Below, in pieces: positions 7,883 through 13,790 of a stretch of 13,790 nucleotides of DNA. The stretch lies in assembly GCA_002377985.1 (NCBI GenBank), contig DFQW01000097.1, positions 2,084-15,873 on the forward strand. The letters run 5' to 3'. The position numbers and the translations under genes were made by a program. The number at the start of each line of letters is the position of its first letter. Positions within the stretch are counted from its first letter, which is position 1. This DNA comes from Halieaceae bacterium UBA3479 (GTDB lineage: Bacteria > Pseudomonadota > Gammaproteobacteria > Pseudomonadales > Halieaceae). A model generated the notes under the pieces. The model was not told the DNA's origin and ran no database searches. It worked only from the letters and a program-made list of their open reading frames with translations.

Positions 7883-9289
7883 ATGTCAGAGCGCACGCTC
7901 GATTTGATTAGCAAGAACGATGTCCGCTGGGTGGATCTGAGATTCACCGACACCAAGGGAAAGGAGCAACACGTCACGATTCCCTCAACGGTGGTGGATG
8001 AAGACTTTTTTGAGGGCGGCAAGATGTTTGACGGGTCGTCCATTTCCGGTTGGAAAGGCATCAACGAATCGGACATGATCTTGATGCCCGATGACAGCAC
8101 GGCGATCCTGGATCCGTTCACCGACGATCCCACCGTTATCGTTCGCTGTGACATCGTCGAGCCCACAACCATGCAAGGGTACGATCGTGACCCGCGCAGC
8201 ATCGCGAAAAGAGCCGAGGCGTATCTCGCCTCTACCGGACTCGGCGACACCGCCTTCTTCGGTCCTGAACCCGAGTTCTTCGTGTTCGACGACGTAAAAT
8301 GGCACGCCGAAATGGGCAGTGCGAGCTACACAATTAACGCCGAGGAAGCGGCTTGGTCTTCCAATACCGATTTTGAGGATGGCAACACCGGACACCGCCC
8401 CGGCGTAAAGGGCGGCTATTTCCCGGTACCGCCCGTGGACTCCCTGCACGACATCCGGGCCGCCATGTGCTCGGCCATGGAGCAAATGGGACTCGATGTT
8501 GAAGTGCATCACCATGAGGTTGGCACCGCGGGCCAGTGCGAGATCGGCGTCAAGTTCAACACGCTGGTAGCGAAGGCGGATGAAGTGCAAATCCTCAAAT
8601 ACTGCGTGCTGAATGTGGCACATGCCTACGGCAAAACGGCTACGTTTATGCCCAAGCCACTGGTAGGTGACAACGGGTCAGGCATGCACGTCCACCAGTC
8701 GATTGCCAAGGCAGGTGACAATACATTTGCTGGCGACGGCTACGCCGGTTTGTCCGATACCGCGCTGTACTACATCGGCGGCATCATCAAACATGCGCGC
8801 GCGCTCAACGCTTTCACCAATGCCTCTACCAACAGCTACAAGCGACTGGTACCGGGCTTTGAAGCACCGGTGATGCTGGCTTATTCTGCGCGAAACCGTT
8901 CTGCATCGATTCGTATTCCCTACGAGCCATCTCCCAAGGGCAAGCGTATTGAGGTGCGATTCCCCGATCCCACTGCCAACCCCTATTTGGCATTTGCCGC
9001 CATGCTGATGGCCGGGATTGATGGTATTCAGAACAAAATCCACCCCGGTGATTCAGCGGATAAAGATCTATACGACCTGCCCGCAGAAGAAGCGGCAAAC
9101 ATTCCAACAGTGTGTTCCAGTCTGGAAATGGCGCTGGATGCACTCGATGCAGACCGCGCATTTCTGACGACAGGTGGCGTGTTCTCCGATGACATGATCG
9201 ATGCCTATATCGAGTTGAAGCGAGCGGATGTGGAGCGACTCAATATGACGACCCACCCCGTGGAGTTTGGGATGTACTACTCCGTATAG
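7883..9289 (+). CDS. glnA: Glutamine synthetase type I (adenylylation-regulated)
   Basis: GlnA makes glutamine from glutamate, ammonia and ATP as a cytoplasmic dodecamer and is the main ammonia-assimilating enzyme. The 468-aa product matches E. coli GlnA (469 aa) end to end. Visible motifs are the latch DGSS (50-53), metal ligands in FGPEPEFF (126-133), [10 protein letters not shown], the loop NRSASIRIP and the adenylylation site DKDLYDLP with Tyr397, so it is the GSI-beta form switched off by GlnE. The ATG at 7883 follows a strong GGAGGAAG (7870-7877). Expression is predicted from the sigma-54 promoter at 7777-7792 activated by NtrC. A hairpin ends the gene, and the DUF4124-glnL-glnG cluster follows on the same strand. 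The divergent typA neighbour matches E. coli gene order. Confidence 0.98.
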   Translation: MSERTLDLISKNDVRWVDLRFTDTKGKEQHVTIPSTVVDEDFFEGGKMFDGSSISGWKGINESDMILMPDDSTAILDPFTDDPTVIVRCDIVEPTTMQGYDRDPRSIAKRAEAYLASTGLGDTAFFGPEPEFFVFDDVKWHAEMGSASYTINAEEAAWSSNTDFEDGNTGHRPGVKGGYFPVPPVDSLHDIRAAMCSAMEQMGLDVEVHHHEVGTAGQCEIGVKFNTLVAKADEVQILKYCVLNVAHAYGKTATFMPKPLVGDNGSGMHVHQSIAKAGDNTFAGDGYAGLSDTALYYIGGIIKHARALNAFTNASTNSYKRLVPGFEAPVMLAYSARNRSASIRIPYEPSPKGKRIEVRFPDPTANPYLAFAAMLMAGIDGIQNKIHPGDSADKDLYDLPAEEAANIPTVCSSLEMALDALDADRAFLTTGGVFSDDMIDAYIELKRADVERLNMTTHPVEFGMYYSV

Positions 9290-9321
9290 CGCCATCGGAC
9301 TGCACACCATGGCAAGCCCTG

Positions 9322-9349
9322 CGAAAGCCCGCTCCGTTGCGGGCTTTCG
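9322..9349 (+). terminator. Hairpin terminator after glnA
   Basis: CGAAAGCCCGC (9322-9332) pairs perfectly with GCGGGCTTTCG (9339-9349) across a TCCGTT loop, an 11-bp stem starting 32 bp after the glnA stop. The downstream side has only scattered T residues (TCCCTATA), so intrinsic termination may be partial, letting some transcripts run on to glnL-glnG as in E. coli. Confidence 0.8.
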
Positions 9350-9370
9350 TCCCTATAGGCCAGCGACTGG

Positions 9371-9397
9371 CACCTTGCACCAATATGGTGCAAGGTG
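9371..9397. promoter_or_regulatory. NtrC (GlnG) binding site upstream of the DUF4124-glnL-glnG cluster
   Basis: The core TGCACCAATATGGTGCA (9376-9392) is an essentially ideal NtrC site. The symmetry continues outward to arms of 12 bp each, CACCTTGCACCA (9371-9382) and TGGTGCAAGGTG (9386-9397), around ATA. It lies 82 bp upstream of the chosen start of the next gene and after the glnA terminator. No sigma-54 promoter is seen downstream of it, so repression of a sigma-70 promoter, as at E. coli glnLp, is the likelier action. A specific -10/-35 pair could not be identified. Confidence 0.88.
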
Positions 9398-9478
9398 GTC
9401 ACGCTATTCCGCTTTGGCGCGCTGGAATGGCTGCTCCTCCCAATCAAGGCCAGCGCCGACCAAGGAAATAACGCGCTT

Positions 9479-10042
9479 ATGATGGTCTGCCAGGAACCCC
9501 GCTCGTGTCGTCGCTCACTGACCGCGCTTATCGCAGTGGTTGCAGCCGCATTGAGCTTCACCGCGGCGGCGCAGACCGTTTATAAAGTCACCGACAAAAA
9601 CGGCCGGATCACCTATACCGATGTGGCCCCAGCGCCGGGCGAAAACATCATTGAAGAGGTCGCGGTTCCGGAAACGAACACAGCAAGGCCTGTCTTACCG
9701 GCAGCGGCCCAAGTAGATGAGGCCGCCAACTCGGCGAGCCCCACGCCCGACTATGTCACTGTTATTTCTCTGCCTGCCGACGGCGCGACGATTCCTATGG
9801 GACCGGGTGATTTCTCGGTTGAGGCCCAGGCTTCACCGGCGCTGGGCGCCGCCGAGCGGCTTCAGTTGGAAGTGGACGGGGCGCTATTTGGACCGCCGCA
9901 GGCCCACTCCCACTGGCAGCTCACCAATATTTTTCGCGGCGCACATGCACTCCGCGTGATGCGTCTCGACGAGTCTGGAAACACCATTGATACCTCTGAA
10001 ATCAGCACCGTATATGTACTCCGACCCAGCGTGCTCAAGTAA
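9479..10042 (+). CDS. Exported DUF4124-domain protein with C-terminal Ig-like region
   Basis: This 187-aa protein has no assigned function. It has a signal peptide: basic RSCRR (8-12), hydrophobic core about 13-30 and a likely cleavage after AAA before QTVYK (31/32), so it should be periplasmic. Residues about 32-65 form a DUF4124 module (QTVYKVTDKNGRITYTDVAP), then a Pro/Ala-rich linker (65-92) and a beta-rich C-terminal part (93-182) resembling an Ig-like fold. The frame is open back to a GTG at 9395, but that start would lie inside the NtrC palindrome and bury the signal peptide; the ATG at 9479 (or 9482) follows AAGGAA (9462-9467), a rather long 11-nt spacing. The stop is 4 bp from the glnL start, so the gene appears to be in the glnL-glnG operon. 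DUF4124 genes near ntrBC occur in other gammaproteobacteria such as Pseudomonas, from memory. Confidence 0.85.
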   Translation: MMVCQEPRSCRRSLTALIAVVAAALSFTAAAQTVYKVTDKNGRITYTDVAPAPGENIIEEVAVPETNTARPVLPAAAQVDEAANSASPTPDYVTVISLPADGATIPMGPGDFSVEAQASPALGAAERLQLEVDGALFGPPQAHSHWQLTNIFRGAHALRVMRLDESGNTIDTSEISTVYVLRPSVLK

Positions 10043-10046
10043 TCAC

Positions 10047-11099
10047 ATGGTCAATATCGCCGCAGATTACAATCTCGAGCTGCTCGCCACCGGCGTGGTG
10101 CTGCTGGACGCGGATCTGCAGATTCGTGCGCTCAATCTGTCGGCAGAAAACCTGCTCGAGGTATCTGCAAGCCGCGCAATCGGCAGTCAACTTGAAGAAT
10201 TCCTAGACGAATCCAATGAATGGTACCCGCTCCTCCGACAAGCGCTTGCGGACAACTATCCGATGGTGCGCCGGGCTGTCGCAATGACCACCCGAACCGG
10301 TCAGGAGCGTACCGTAGACATTACGCTGAGTCCGATTGCGGCCGAGGTGGGCACTCGGAGCTTGCTCGTTGAACTCAACGTGGTGGATCGCCTGCAGGCG
10401 ATCAGCCGCGACGAGAGTGAGTGGCAAGCGCAAGCGACGCTGAAAGAGATCATGAAAGGGGTTGCCCACGAAGTAAAAAACCCCCTGGGCGGCATCCGAG
10501 GAGCGGCGCAATTGCTCGCGGGAGAGCTGGCTGATCCGGCCCAGCAAGAATATACCGACATCATCATTGCCGAGGTTGACCGGCTGAGGACACTGGTTGA
10601 CCGGATGTTGGGCCCCAAAGAACGGCTCGAGTCTGAGCTCACCAATATTCATGAAGTGACCGAGCACGTGCGGCACCTGATTGAGGCCGAAGCGAAGGGC
10701 GCACTGGCCATCGCGCGGGATTACGACCCCAGCCTCCCGGATTTCTATGCAGATGCCGGGCAACTGACTCAGGCGATCCTTAATCTGGTTCGTAACGCCT
10801 GGCAGGCTTGCGGAGATAGCGGGCTCATTACACTGAGAACGCGGGTCTTGCGCCAATTCACCGTGGGCGGAAACCGGCACAAGCTGGTCTGTGCTTTGCA
10901 GGTGGTAGACAACGGCCCGGGCGTTCCCGAAGCGCTGCTCACGCGGTTGTTTCTGCCCATGGTGACGGGAAATGCCAAAGGGACCGGACTCGGTTTATCC
11001 ATCGCACAACGTATTGCCAATCAACATGGTGGACTCATTCAGGTGCAAAGCGCGCCGGGAGATACCTGCTTCACCTTGCTGCTGCCCATGGAGGTTTGA
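10047..11099 (+). CDS. glnL: Nitrogen regulation sensor kinase/phosphatase NtrB
   Basis: NtrB (GlnL, NRII) is the cytoplasmic histidine kinase that phosphorylates NtrC under nitrogen limitation and dephosphorylates it when PII is bound. The 350-aa product (E. coli 349) has a PAS sensor domain (about 5-115), the H-box GVAHEVKNPLGGIRGAAQLL with His141, an N-box ILNLVRNAW, the G1 box VDNGPGVP and the G2 box GNAKGTGLGLSIA. There is no membrane segment. The frame is open upstream to 9987, but the ATG at 10047 matches the family length and follows the DUF4124 stop by 4 bp. Its ribosome binding site is poor, which suggests coupled translation. glnG begins 1 bp after the stop. Confidence 0.97.
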   Translation: MVNIAADYNLELLATGVVLLDADLQIRALNLSAENLLEVSASRAIGSQLEEFLDESNEWYPLLRQALADNYPMVRRAVAMTTRTGQERTVDITLSPIAAEVGTRSLLVELNVVDRLQAISRDESEWQAQATLKEIMKGVAHEVKNPLGGIRGAAQLLAGELADPAQQEYTDIIIAEVDRLRTLVDRMLGPKERLESELTNIHEVTEHVRHLIEAEAKGALAIARDYDPSLPDFYADAGQLTQAILNLVRNAWQACGDSGLITLRTRVLRQFTVGGNRHKLVCALQVVDNGPGVPEALLTRLFLPMVTGNAKGTGLGLSIAQRIANQHGGLIQVQSAPGDTCFTLLLPMEV

Positions 11100-11100
11100 T

Positions 11101-12513
11101 ATGCCCTTTAACGAACAGGTTTGGATTGTGGATGATGACAGTTCAATCCGATGGGTAATGGAAAAGGCACTGACACGGGCCGGCATGGACTGTCGTGCGT
11201 TTGAATCCGCCGATGAGGTACTTGCCGCACTGTCTTCAGAAGAACCCATGGTCGTCGTGAGCGATATTCGTATGCCGGGTATGGACGGCATCCGCTTGCT
11301 GTCAGAAATCCGCAGACAGCTGCCTGAGCTGCCGGTGATCATCACCACCGCGCACTCCGATCTCGACAGCGCGGTCAATTCCTATGAAGAAGGCGCTTTC
11401 GAATACCTACCCAAGCCCTTCGACATAGACGAGATGATATCCACTGTTACCCGCGCAAAGGCTCAGCGGCGCCCCAAAGCCAGACCTTCCGAGCAATCGA
11501 GTGCAGGTAAGACCGCAGAGATTATTGGCAACGCGCCGGCTATGCAGGAGGTTTTTCGCGCTATCGGCCGTCTTGCGCAAAGCCACATCACGGTGTTGAT
11601 CAATGGCGAGTCGGGTACGGGAAAAGAGCTGGTCGCCCGCGCGCTTCACCGACACAGCCCCCGGGCGGGGAACCCCTTCGTCGCGCTCAATATGGCGGCC
11701 ATTCCCCAGGAGCTCATGGAGTCTGAGCTGTTTGGACATGAGAAGGGGGCCTTCACCGGGGCCAATAATCGTCGCGAAGGGCGGTTCGAACAAGCGCGCG
11801 GGGGAACCCTTTTTCTTGATGAAATTGGCGACATGCCCGCAGCCACCCAGACGCGCTTGCTCAGGGTACTTCAGGACGGGGAGTTTTTCAGGGTTGGCGG
11901 CGTTGATTCCATCAAGGCCGACGTGCGAATCATTGCGGCAACTCATCAGAAACTGGAATCATTGGTGGAGACGGGCGCATTTCGTGAGGATCTGTTTCAC
12001 CGTCTCAATGTCATCAGAATTCATGTTCCCAAACTGTCGGAGCGTCGCGAGGACATTCCCGGACTGTTAACGCACTTTTTGAAGGGCGCCAGTGCCGAGC
12101 TGGGGGTCGAAACGAAGATCCTTTCGAAGGAAGCGCTTACGGTTCTCGTTGAACTACCCTGGCCGGGAAATGTCCGGCAGCTCGAGAATACCTGCCGGTG
12201 GCTAACGGTCATGGCAGCAGGCCGCGAAATCTTAATGTCAGATCTACCCCCGGAGCTACTGCGGTCCACTGATAAACCCGGCCCGTCCGGTACATCTGAC
12301 TGGCATCAGCAATTGGCGAGCTGGGCGCACCAGCGGTTGATTGAGGGCCAATCCAATGTATTGCGAGAGGCGCTGCCGTTATTCGAATCTATCATGATCG
12401 AAACAGCGCTCCGCCACACGGGCGGACGCAAAGCCGAGGCGGCAGAGTTGCTGGGGTGGGGCCGGAACACCCTCACCCGCAAAATTAAAGAGCTGGAATC
12501 CCCGGCGCTTTGA
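11101..12513 (+). CDS. glnG: Nitrogen regulator NtrC, sigma-54-dependent activator
   Basis: NtrC (GlnG, NRI) is the response regulator that, when phosphorylated, binds enhancer dyads and remodels sigma-54 RNA polymerase at nitrogen-assimilation promoters. The 470-aa product (E. coli 469) has a receiver domain with acidic pocket DDD (11-13), phosphoacceptor Asp55 in VVSDIRMPG and Lys105. The AAA+ domain follows with Walker A GESGTGKE (169-176), the sigma-54 contact loop GAFTGA (216-221) and Walker B TLFLDE (236-241). A Fis-type helix-turn-helix ends the protein (about 430-466, [22 protein letters not shown]). The frame is open to 10972, but ATG 11101 follows GGAGG (11090-11094) at 6 nt and gives the family length. 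The likely targets in this window are the dyads at 7647, 7678 and 9376. The gene is convergent with secB, 14 bp apart. Confidence 0.98.
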   Translation: MPFNEQVWIVDDDSSIRWVMEKALTRAGMDCRAFESADEVLAALSSEEPMVVVSDIRMPGMDGIRLLSEIRRQLPELPVIITTAHSDLDSAVNSYEEGAFEYLPKPFDIDEMISTVTRAKAQRRPKARPSEQSSAGKTAEIIGNAPAMQEVFRAIGRLAQSHITVLINGESGTGKELVARALHRHSPRAGNPFVALNMAAIPQELMESELFGHEKGAFTGANNRREGRFEQARGGTLFLDEIGDMPAATQTRLLRVLQDGEFFRVGGVDSIKADVRIIAATHQKLESLVETGAFREDLFHRLNVIRIHVPKLSERREDIPGLLTHFLKGASAELGVETKILSKEALTVLVELPWPGNVRQLENTCRWLTVMAAGREILMSDLPPELLRSTDKPGPSGTSDWHQQLASWAHQRLIEGQSNVLREALPLFESIMIETALRHTGGRKAEAAELLGWGRNTLTRKIKELESPAL

Positions 12514-12527
12514 GCGCGCGTTGCACC

Positions 12528-13025
12528 CTAGTGTGTCGCCGCCCCTGCACCCTCTGCCGGGGCTTCCGCCGCCTGCTGCGCCATGGCCTGACGGAACAGC
12601 GCATCAAAATTGACAGGCGCAATCATTAATGGAGGAAAGCCTCCCTTGACAACCAGGTTGTCAATGGCCTCTCGGGCATAGGGGAACAAAATTGTCGGGG
12701 CGACGGTGGCCAGCAGCTGTCGCAAAGCGTCGCCCTCGATACCGGCCACGAAAAAAATACCCGCCTGCTGCACTTCTACCAGAAAGGCTGTCTGATCCTC
12801 GAGCTTGGCTGTGATCGTGAGCGTCAACACCACCTCGTGGTTGCCTTCTTCGTCAAAGCGACTGCTCTTGGTGTTGAGGTCTACATTGACTGCCGGCTTC
12901 CATTCTCTGCGAAACACTTCCGGCGCCATCGGTGATTCGAAGGAGATGTCCTTGGTATAGATCCGCTGCGTCACGAATTGTTGTTGTGCTGCCCCACCCT
13001 GTGCAGCCGCCTGTTCTTCAGCCAT
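12528..13025 (-). CDS. secB: Protein-export chaperone SecB
   Basis: SecB is a cytoplasmic tetrameric chaperone that keeps precursor proteins unfolded and hands them to SecA. The 165-aa product (E. coli 155) shows the family core [19 protein letters not shown] (20-38), the strand region [27 protein letters not shown] (65-91) and [32 protein letters not shown] (113-144). Both tails, a Gln/Ala-rich N-terminus and an Ala/Glu/Gly-rich C-terminus, are low complexity and account for the extra length. The ATG at 13023-13025 has AGGAG at about 7-9 nt. It lies 42 bp downstream of grxC in a yibN-grxC-secB order like that of E. coli, and probably shares its transcript. Confidence 0.97.
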   Translation of the reverse strand: MAEEQAAAQGGAAQQQFVTQRIYTKDISFESPMAPEVFRREWKPAVNVDLNTKSSRFDEEGNHEVVLTLTITAKLEDQTAFLVEVQQAGIFFVAGIEGDALRQLLATVAPTILFPYAREAIDNLVVKGGFPPLMIAPVNFDALFRQAMAQQAAEAPAEGAGAATH

Positions 13026-13067
13026 GATGGCTCTCCTTTCTCTTCAAATCCTTGTTGTGACACCCAC

Positions 13068-13322
13068 CTAAATGGCGAGCAGTGGATCCAGCGCGCCTGA
13101 GCGCTCTAGACCATACAGTTCATTGCAGCCGCCAATATGCTGGCCACCGATCCAAATTTGTGGCACCGAAGTTTGTCCCGCCGCCTCAGCCATCTCCTGC
13201 CGCGCAGCGGCATCCCCATCGACCGCGATTTCCTGATAGACAATTCCCTTCTGCTCGAACAGCGCCTTCGCCCTGATACAAAAGGGACACCATCGAGTAG
13301 TAAAAATGACAACTTCGTTCAC
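13068..13322 (-). CDS. grxC: Glutaredoxin 3 (GrxC), CPFC active site
   Basis: GrxC is a small glutathione-dependent thiol oxidoreductase. With a GTG start at 13320-13322 the product is 84 aa (E. coli 83) and begins MNEVVIFTTRWCPFC. Cys12 and Cys15 form the active site, which reads CPFC instead of the usual CPYC; TSVPQIWIGGQHIGGCNEL carries the cis-Pro and the glutathione-binding GG. An upstream in-frame GTG at 13353-13355 would add 11 residues lacking in the family. The chosen start overlaps the stop of the rhodanese gene as GTGA, pointing to translational coupling; no clear ribosome binding site is present. secB follows. Confidence 0.93.
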   Translation of the reverse strand: MNEVVIFTTRWCPFCIRAKALFEQKGIVYQEIAVDGDAAARQEMAEAAGQTSVPQIWIGGQHIGGCNELYGLERSGALDPLLAI

Positions 13323-13741
13323 TGTTTTACCACGGGGAGCTTTTGCGCTTCCCACTCCATCATTCCGCCCGCCAGTTTTTGGGCACGGGAAAATCCCTGC
13401 TGTCTGAGCGTTTTGGTGGCGGATCCCGCAGATTGACCCATTTTACACACCACGACGACGGGTGTTTCCCTTAATTTTTCCAGCTCGCCGATTCTACTCG
13501 CTAACGATCCCGCGGGAATATTCAGGGCCGCTGTAATGTGGCCACGCGCAAATTCCTGTGCCTCTCGGATATCCAGAAAAACACCGCCTTCGTCATTGAC
13601 CAACTGTACGGCTTCGCTGATGGACAGCGCTGGCCCGGCCTTTCTGCTCTCATGGAGCGCCAGCAGCGTCAATGTTGTCGCCAACGCGGCAATCAGCACC
13701 CATTGCTCTGCCATGAACTGAAATATCATCGCACTCGACAC
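13319..13741 (-). CDS. yibN: YibN-type membrane-anchored rhodanese-domain protein
   Basis: The 140-aa product has one N-terminal membrane segment (about 13-29, WVLIAALATTLTLLALH) followed by a single rhodanese domain (about 38-136). The active-site loop CKMGQSA begins with Cys99, so persulfide transfer is feasible; DIREAQEFARGHITAALNIP is the typical earlier motif. The domain would face the cytoplasm if the positive-inside rule holds for ESRK after the segment. The substrate is unknown. Possible starts are GTG 13741, with GGA about 7 nt upstream, and ATGs at 13729 and 13714; the first gives the length closest to E. coli YibN (143 aa). The gene leads a yibN-grxC-secB cluster and overlaps grxC by 4 bp. 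Confidence 0.88.
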   Translation of the reverse strand: MSSAMIFQFMAEQWVLIAALATTLTLLALHESRKAGPALSISEAVQLVNDEGGVFLDIREAQEFARGHITAALNIPAGSLASRIGELEKLRETPVVVVCKMGQSAGSATKTLRQQGFSRAQKLAGGMMEWEAQKLPVVKQ

Positions 13742-13790
13742 ACTCTATCCATCTTTCCAAATCGGTTCGCAGGGCTGTTTGAGGCGCCCG

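Noticed and set aside
7985-8623. Minus-strand open frame of 212 codons inside glnA
   Set aside because: It is fully antisense to a clear glutamine synthetase; the composition is typical of a GC-driven shadow frame.
9415-9432. Sigma-54-like TTGGCGC downstream of the third NtrC site
   Set aside because: The GG is followed after 10 bases by TG and not GC, so the -12 element is missing.
9395-9478. N-terminal extension of the DUF4124 protein from GTG 9395
   Set aside because: It would begin inside the NtrC palindrome and place 28 residues before a good signal peptide.
10203-10880. Minus-strand open frame of 225 codons inside glnL
   Set aside because: It is antisense to the PAS and histidine kinase domains, with no independent support.
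10972-11100. N-terminal extension of NtrC
   Set aside because: It overlaps the end of glnL in another frame; ATG 11101 has a strong GGAGG and gives the family length.
11407-11946. Minus-strand open frame of 179 codons inside glnG
   Set aside because: It is antisense to the NtrC AAA+ domain, has no start signals, and the sense gene is certain.
12505-12517. GCGCT-TTG-AGCGC hairpin over the glnG stop
   Set aside because: The 5-bp stem overlaps coding sequence and has no U tract in either direction; not supported as a terminator.
13742-13790. Window edge upstream of the rhodanese gene
   Set aside because: A divergent gene such as gpmI might be expected beyond it, but these 49 bases show no start codon with support.

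Overview
This window looks like core chromosome of a GC-rich gammaproteobacterium. The ParC, TypA, SerB, SecB and GlnA sequences are of gammaproteobacterial type, and several gene neighbourhoods are shared with E. coli: serB divergent from an ahpA/ytjB-type gene, typA divergent from glnA-glnL-glnG, and yibN-grxC-secB in that order. The closest fit may be a marine lineage such as OM60/NOR5 (Halieaceae) or a relative of Pseudomonas, but that is an impression from protein sequence, not a computed placement. I see no rRNA, tRNA, CRISPR array, insertion sequence, integrase, phage gene or toxin-antitoxin pair.

Layout. (1) Positions 1-1408, minus strand: the 5' part of efp (elongation factor P, cut by the window edge) lies downstream of serB. 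(2) 1516-2790, plus: a two-TM membrane protein of the AhpA/YtjB(Smp) group with a cytoplasmic half that resembles a degenerate class III nucleotide cyclase. (3) 2796-5048, minus: parC, tail to tail with the previous gene. (4) 5195-5668, plus: an ElaA-type acetyltransferase, possibly preceded by a 13-codon leader ORF coupled through an ATGA overlap. (5) 5672-7486, minus: typA/bipA. (6) 7487-7882: a large divergent control region. (7) 7883-12513, plus: glnA, a secreted DUF4124 protein, glnL (ntrB) and glnG (ntrC). (8) 12528-13741, minus: yibN-type rhodanese, grxC and secB.

The best-supported regulatory content is the nitrogen control circuit. Upstream of glnA are two 17-bp NtrC-type dyads, centred 31 bp apart, then a full-consensus sigma-54 promoter about 120-150 bp further on. 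A perfect TATAAT lies inside the second NtrC dyad, which recalls the NtrC-repressed glnAp1 promoter of E. coli. After a hairpin that ends glnA, a third NtrC dyad, extended to a perfect 12+12 bp palindrome, precedes the DUF4124-glnL-glnG cluster. This fits NtrC feedback on its own operon and places the uncharacterised DUF4124 exported protein under the same control.

I did not find a clearly new multi-gene system. The least explained items are the DUF4124/Ig-like exported protein inside the ntrBC operon, the degenerate cyclase-like half of the AhpA-like protein, the short leader ORF with a dyad before the ElaA-type gene, and the hairpin just before the glnA ribosome binding site.
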